From CAYMLL01 sp964390645 (GTDB lineage: Bacteria > Planctomycetota > UBA8108), in contig CAYMLL010000077.1 of the NCBI GenBank assembly GCA_964390645.1, forward strand, positions 1 to 26,025: a DNA stretch of 26,025 nucleotides, in the 5' to 3' direction. Positions 23,140-26,025 of the stretch are shown in pieces. The position numbers and the translations under genes are program-made. The notes beneath the pieces were generated by a model. The model did no database searches and was not told where the DNA came from. It worked only from the letters and a program-made list of their open reading frames with translations. Numbering within the stretch: position 1 is the first letter of the stretch; the number at the start of each line of letters is the position of its first letter.

Positions 23140-26025
23140 CCGTCAAGAACGACCGAACGTCCGCTGGAATCGCGCTCGTCGCGGTCCTCACGGCGGGCAC
23201 GGCGTACGCCCAGACGCCGGAGATCTCGGAATTTCTCGCGGTCAACGACGGCCTCCTCCTCGACTCCGACAGGGATGACTCCGACTGGATCGAGGTCCGA
23301 AACCCCGGCCCAGGGAGCTTGAACGTCGAGGGCTGGCATCTCACCGACGATGCGCTGAATCCGACGAAGTGGACCTTCCCCGATCTCGAGCTCGCCGAGG
23401 ATGCCCACCTTGTCGTGTTCGCGTCGGGCAAGAATCGCACGAACACCGACGTCGTCGATCCCGTCGACGGAACGGACTCGAGCGCGTTCGAGCACCGGCT
23501 GGAGTTCAACGTCGACGGTGTCCTGCCCACCCAGGAGGGTGCGGCAGACGGGTGGACGCAGGATGGATTCAACATCGGCGCGGGCGCCGCACCTCCGCGG
23601 CTCAGCGTCGCGAACGGAGTGCTCTCGTTCGACACCATGCTCGGAGGCCAGTGGTCGTTGATCAACGACGCCGCGTGGGCGGACGATGTCGGCCCGGAGA
23701 CGTCCTGGACCTTCGAGGCGAGAATACGCGTGCTCTCGACCGCGGGCTCCACACCCGGAGCGACCCTCTGGCTCGCAAACGGCGCGGAGAGGATCATCCT
23801 GCGGATTGAGGAGGATCGGATTGTCACCTGGTCCGGAGACTTGCTTCATCAGGGCGACAATTCCGCCTCTTTCGTCGACGTCCGCGTCGCCTACGATGCG
23901 GCGAACGGAGGGTACGACGTCTGGCGCGACGGTGTGCTCGTGGGCGACCACATCGGCGACGAGGGTTCGGACTCTCGACGCTCGATTTTCCTGATCGATT
24001 GCTGCTCGAGCGTGCAGGTCGCTGGCGAGCTCGATCACGTACGGTGGGACGCCGGCGGCGTCTTCCCTCCCGATGGTCAAGGAGGTGGCGGGCTCCCCGA
24101 GTTACACACCGATTTCAACCTCTCATCGGAAGGCGAGTATCTCGCACTCGTTGCCCCGGACGGCACCACCGTGGCGACCGAGTTCTCGCCGCGCTACCCC
24201 GAGCAGCGTCGCAACGTGTCTTTCGGAGCCGACGGCTTCTTTCCGACGCCGACACCGGGAGCCCCGAACGGCGACAGCGTCGCCGGGTTCGTGGAGGCAC
24301 CGGCATTCGGCGTCGAGCGGGGCTTCTTCGAGACACCGCTCGACGTCGAGATCGAGACCGGTACCGCTGGAGCCACGATTCGCTACACCACGGACAGCAG
24401 CAAGCCGTCGCCGACCCACGGAACCGTCTACACGGACGCCGTGCGGGTCGACACCACAACTCCTTTACGTGCTGTCGCTTATCGGGCCGGCTTCTTCCCC
24501 TCGAAAGTCGTCACGCACACGTACGTGTTCCTCGACGATGTCCTGCGGCAGACGGGGGCGGGTTTCCCCGCCAACGCGGACTGGGACTACGCCATGGACC
24601 CGAACGTCGTCGAAAATCCGCGCTTCTCAGGCGACATGCTCGACGATCTGAGATCGCTGCCCACGCTCTCGCTCGTGCTGCCGAAAGAGGACATGTTCGG
24701 TCCCGGCGGGATTCACGCCAACCCGACGCGAGGCGGCGCAGCGTGGGAGAGGGAGACATCTGTCGAGTGGATCCCCAAGGACGAGAGCCCCTCCGTGCAG
24801 GTCGACTGTGGCGTGCGGATCCAGGGGGCCGGCAGTCGTTTTCGCGACCTCGGAAAGAAGTCGTTTCGACTGGCGTTTCGGAGTGAGTACGGATTCTCCA
24901 AGCTTCGCGCACCGGTTCTCGGCGACGACGCGACGAACGAGTTCGACGACCTCGTGCTGCGCGGAAACTACTTCGACTCATGGACCGTTCACGTCGCGGG
25001 CAACGGAGAGAGCATCGGGTGGCAAGCCGCGCTCATGCTTCGCGACGCGTTTGCTTTCGGTAGCCAACGGGCCACCGGACACACTTCGCTCCATGACGCC
25101 TGGGCGCACCTCTACATCGACGGACTGTACTGGGGGATCTACAACGTCACGGAACGTCCCGACGAGAAGTTCGCCGCATCGTACTTCGGTGGCAGCCCCG
25201 ACGACTACGATGTCCTGAAGCAGCGCCCACGAGGCTCTGCGAATGGCAGTCTCCCCGAGCTGGTCAGCGGCGATCGCGTCGCGTGGAACGAGCTGGTCAC
25301 TCTTGTGAAGAGGAACATCGCCTCGCCCGCGGTCTACGCGCAGGTCGAGGAACGCCTCGCGATGGACAGCTTCATCGACTACCTGATTCTCAACCTCTGG
25401 GGCGGCAACCAGGACTGGCCGCACAACAACTGGTACGCGATCCGGAACAGCGTGGCTGGTGAGCCGTTCCACTTCATCTCGTGGGACGCGGAGAACTTCG
25501 TCTTCCTCTTGAGCGAGGCGGGGAAGCTCAACACCAGTGTGGACAACTCGCCCGGAATCCTTTACAGCCGATTGCGACGCAACGAGGAGTTCCGTGTGCG
25601 CTTCGGCGATCGTGTCCACCGTCACCTCTTTCACGACGGTGCGTTCACCCCGGAGCGGGCGAGCGAGCGATTCCAGCTCATCGTCGATGAGATCGTCGGG
25701 GCGATGGACCCCGAATCGGCACGCTGGGGCGATACGAGGATCGAGCCCCCCAGAAACACCATCGATCAGTTCCTGGTGACGGTCGACGACAAGATCGGAC
25801 GCTACTTCCCGCAGCGCACTCGAATCGTCCTCGACCAGTTCCGTGGCATCGGACTCTATCCGGATCTGGAGGCCCCCCGGTTCAATCAACACGGCGGGCC
25901 GATCGACGCGGGCTTCGCGCTCAACGTGCAGTCGCCCGCCGGCGAGGTTTACTTCACTCTGAGCGGGGAAGATCCACGGCTCCCCGGCGGCGCCGGGGCG
26001 GCGGACCAGCCACGCGAGCGCCGCC
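23130..26025 (+). CDS. Exported CotH-kinase-like protein with a jelly-roll module inserted in its lamin-tail domain (3'-truncated)
   Basis: 965 codons are open from the TTG at 23130 to the window edge. A signal peptide (RTSAGIALVAVLTAGTAYA) comes first. Residues about 30-104 form the first half of a lamin-tail domain (ISEFLAVND, DWIEVRNPG, GWHLTDD, LVVFASGKNR). Residues about 118-316 are one copy of the jelly-roll module found in the two upstream proteins, ending in DCCSSVQVAGELDHVRWDAGG. Residues about 323-365 give the missing half of the lamin-tail domain (LHTDFNLSSEGEYLALV, YPEQRRNVSFG). A chitobiase/hexosaminidase C-terminal-type domain follows (389-467, IRYTTDSSKPS). Then comes a CotH domain (about 505-905, GVRIQGAGSRF, KKSFRLAFR, GLYWGIYNVTERPD, GNQDWPHNNWYAIRN, FHFISWDAENF). 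The start of a second hexosaminidase-C-like domain runs off the end. CotH proteins can be atypical protein kinases, and the secreted planctomycete type has no known substrate. Translation is probably coupled to the upstream gene. Confidence 0.87.
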   Translation, partial: MSLTVKNDRTSAGIALVAVLTAGTAYAQTPEISEFLAVNDGLLLDSDRDDSDWIEVRNPGPGSLNVEGWHLTDDALNPTKWTFPDLELAEDAHLVVFASGKNRTNTDVVDPVDGTDSSAFEHRLEFNVDGVLPTQEGAADGWTQDGFNIGAGAAPPRLSVANGVLSFDTMLGGQWSLINDAAWADDVGPETSWTFEARIRVLSTAGSTPGATLWLANGAERIILRIEEDRIVTWSGDLLHQGDNSASFVDVRVAYDAANGGYDVWRDGVLVGDHIGDEGSDSRRSIFLIDCCSSVQVAGELDHVRWDAGGVFPPDGQGGGGLPELHTDFNLSSEGEYLALVAPDGTTVATEFSPRYPEQRRNVSFGADGFFPTPTPGAPNGDSVAGFVEAPAFGVERGFFETPLDVEIETGTAGATIRYTTDSSKPSPTHGTVYTDAVRVDTTTPLRAVAYRAGFFPSKVVTHTYVFLDDVLRQTGAGFPANADWDYAMDPNVVENPRFSGDMLDDLRSLPTLSLVLPKEDMFGPGGIHANPTRGGAAWERETSVEWIPKDESPSVQVDCGVRIQGAGSRFRDLGKKSFRLAFRSEYGFSKLRAPVLGDDATNEFDDLVLRGNYFDSWTVHVAGNGESIGWQAALMLRDAFAFGSQRATGHTSLHDAWAHLYIDGLYWGIYNVTERPDEKFAASYFGGSPDDYDVLKQRPRGSANGSLPELVSGDRVAWNELVTLVKRNIASPAVYAQVEERLAMDSFIDYLILNLWGGNQDWPHNNWYAIRNSVAGEPFHFISWDAENFVFLLSEAGKLNTSVDNSPGILYSRLRRNEEFRVRFGDRVHRHLFHDGAFTPERASERFQLIVDEIVGAMDPESARWGDTRIEPPRNTIDQFLVTVDDKIGRYFPQRTRIVLDQFRGIGLYPDLEAPRFNQHGGPIDAGFALNVQSPAGEVYFTLSGEDPRLPGGAGAADQPRERR

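Noticed and set aside
25982..25998. A GC palindrome (ccccggc / gccgggg) near the window end, similar in look to the one at 13664
   Set aside because: It lies inside the CotH coding sequence where Pro/Gly-rich codons generate such repeats, and the spacer differs. No regulatory role is supported.
1..26025. tRNA or rRNA genes
   Set aside because: No tRNA-like or rRNA-like segment was recognised by eye on either strand. A covariance-model scan was not possible here.

Overview
The window is GC-rich bacterial DNA with dense, mostly overlapping genes. The gene content fits a Planctomycetota-like heterotroph: formylglycine sulfatases, sialidase-like beta-propellers, PhyH-type dioxygenases, lamin-tail/CotH proteins, and dockerin-like C-termini of the FLFLGG type. 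This assignment is inferred from family content only. Latescibacterota or another PVC-like lineage is possible.

Layout. (1) At 1-989, leftward, are the N-terminus of an SLC13-type permease cut by the window edge and a small exported SnoaL/NTF2-fold protein. (2) 990-1969 has no convincing gene. (3) 13507-1970 is one leftward operon of tightly packed or overlapping genes: a PhyH dioxygenase, an exported SGNH-esterase/GH33-sialidase fusion, the remains of a second PhyH gene, an exported sulfatase, a 1519-residue exported three-enzyme protein (sialidase-like propeller, sulfatase, sialate O-acetylesterase), and an AGE-family epimerase of the RnBP/N-acylglucosamine 2-epimerase type. (4) Divergent from it at 13712-14416 is a GntR/FCD regulator, with a 204-bp shared control region. 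(5) 14536-26025, rightward, holds three large exported modular proteins. They share ten copies of one roughly 200-residue jelly-roll-like module, mixed with FN3 repeats. Two end in dockerin-like calcium-binding tails. The third carries the module inserted into a lamin-tail domain ahead of a CotH kinase-like domain and runs off the window.

Reading of the system. The leftward operon looks like a scavenging locus for acetylated and sulfated sialoglycans or related acidic glycans. Two exported esterase domains and two sulfatase domains would remove decorations, a GH33 domain with its catalytic residues intact would release sialic acid, and the epimerase would act on a cytoplasmic amino sugar such as ManNAc. 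No sialic-acid lyase, kinase or dedicated transporter is visible here. The rightward proteins look like surface or secreted glycan-binding or adhesion proteins. A link between them and the operon rests on proximity only.

The strongest observations are the triple-enzyme fusion with both internal signal peptides missing, the SGNH-GH33 fusion, the PhyH pseudogene whose lesions can be reconstructed (two nonsense codons plus a 25-bp tandem duplication), an apparent 1-nt frameshift separating a signal peptide from the body of the first modular protein, a 1257-bp in-frame internal duplication in that same gene, and the module inserted within a lamin-tail domain.
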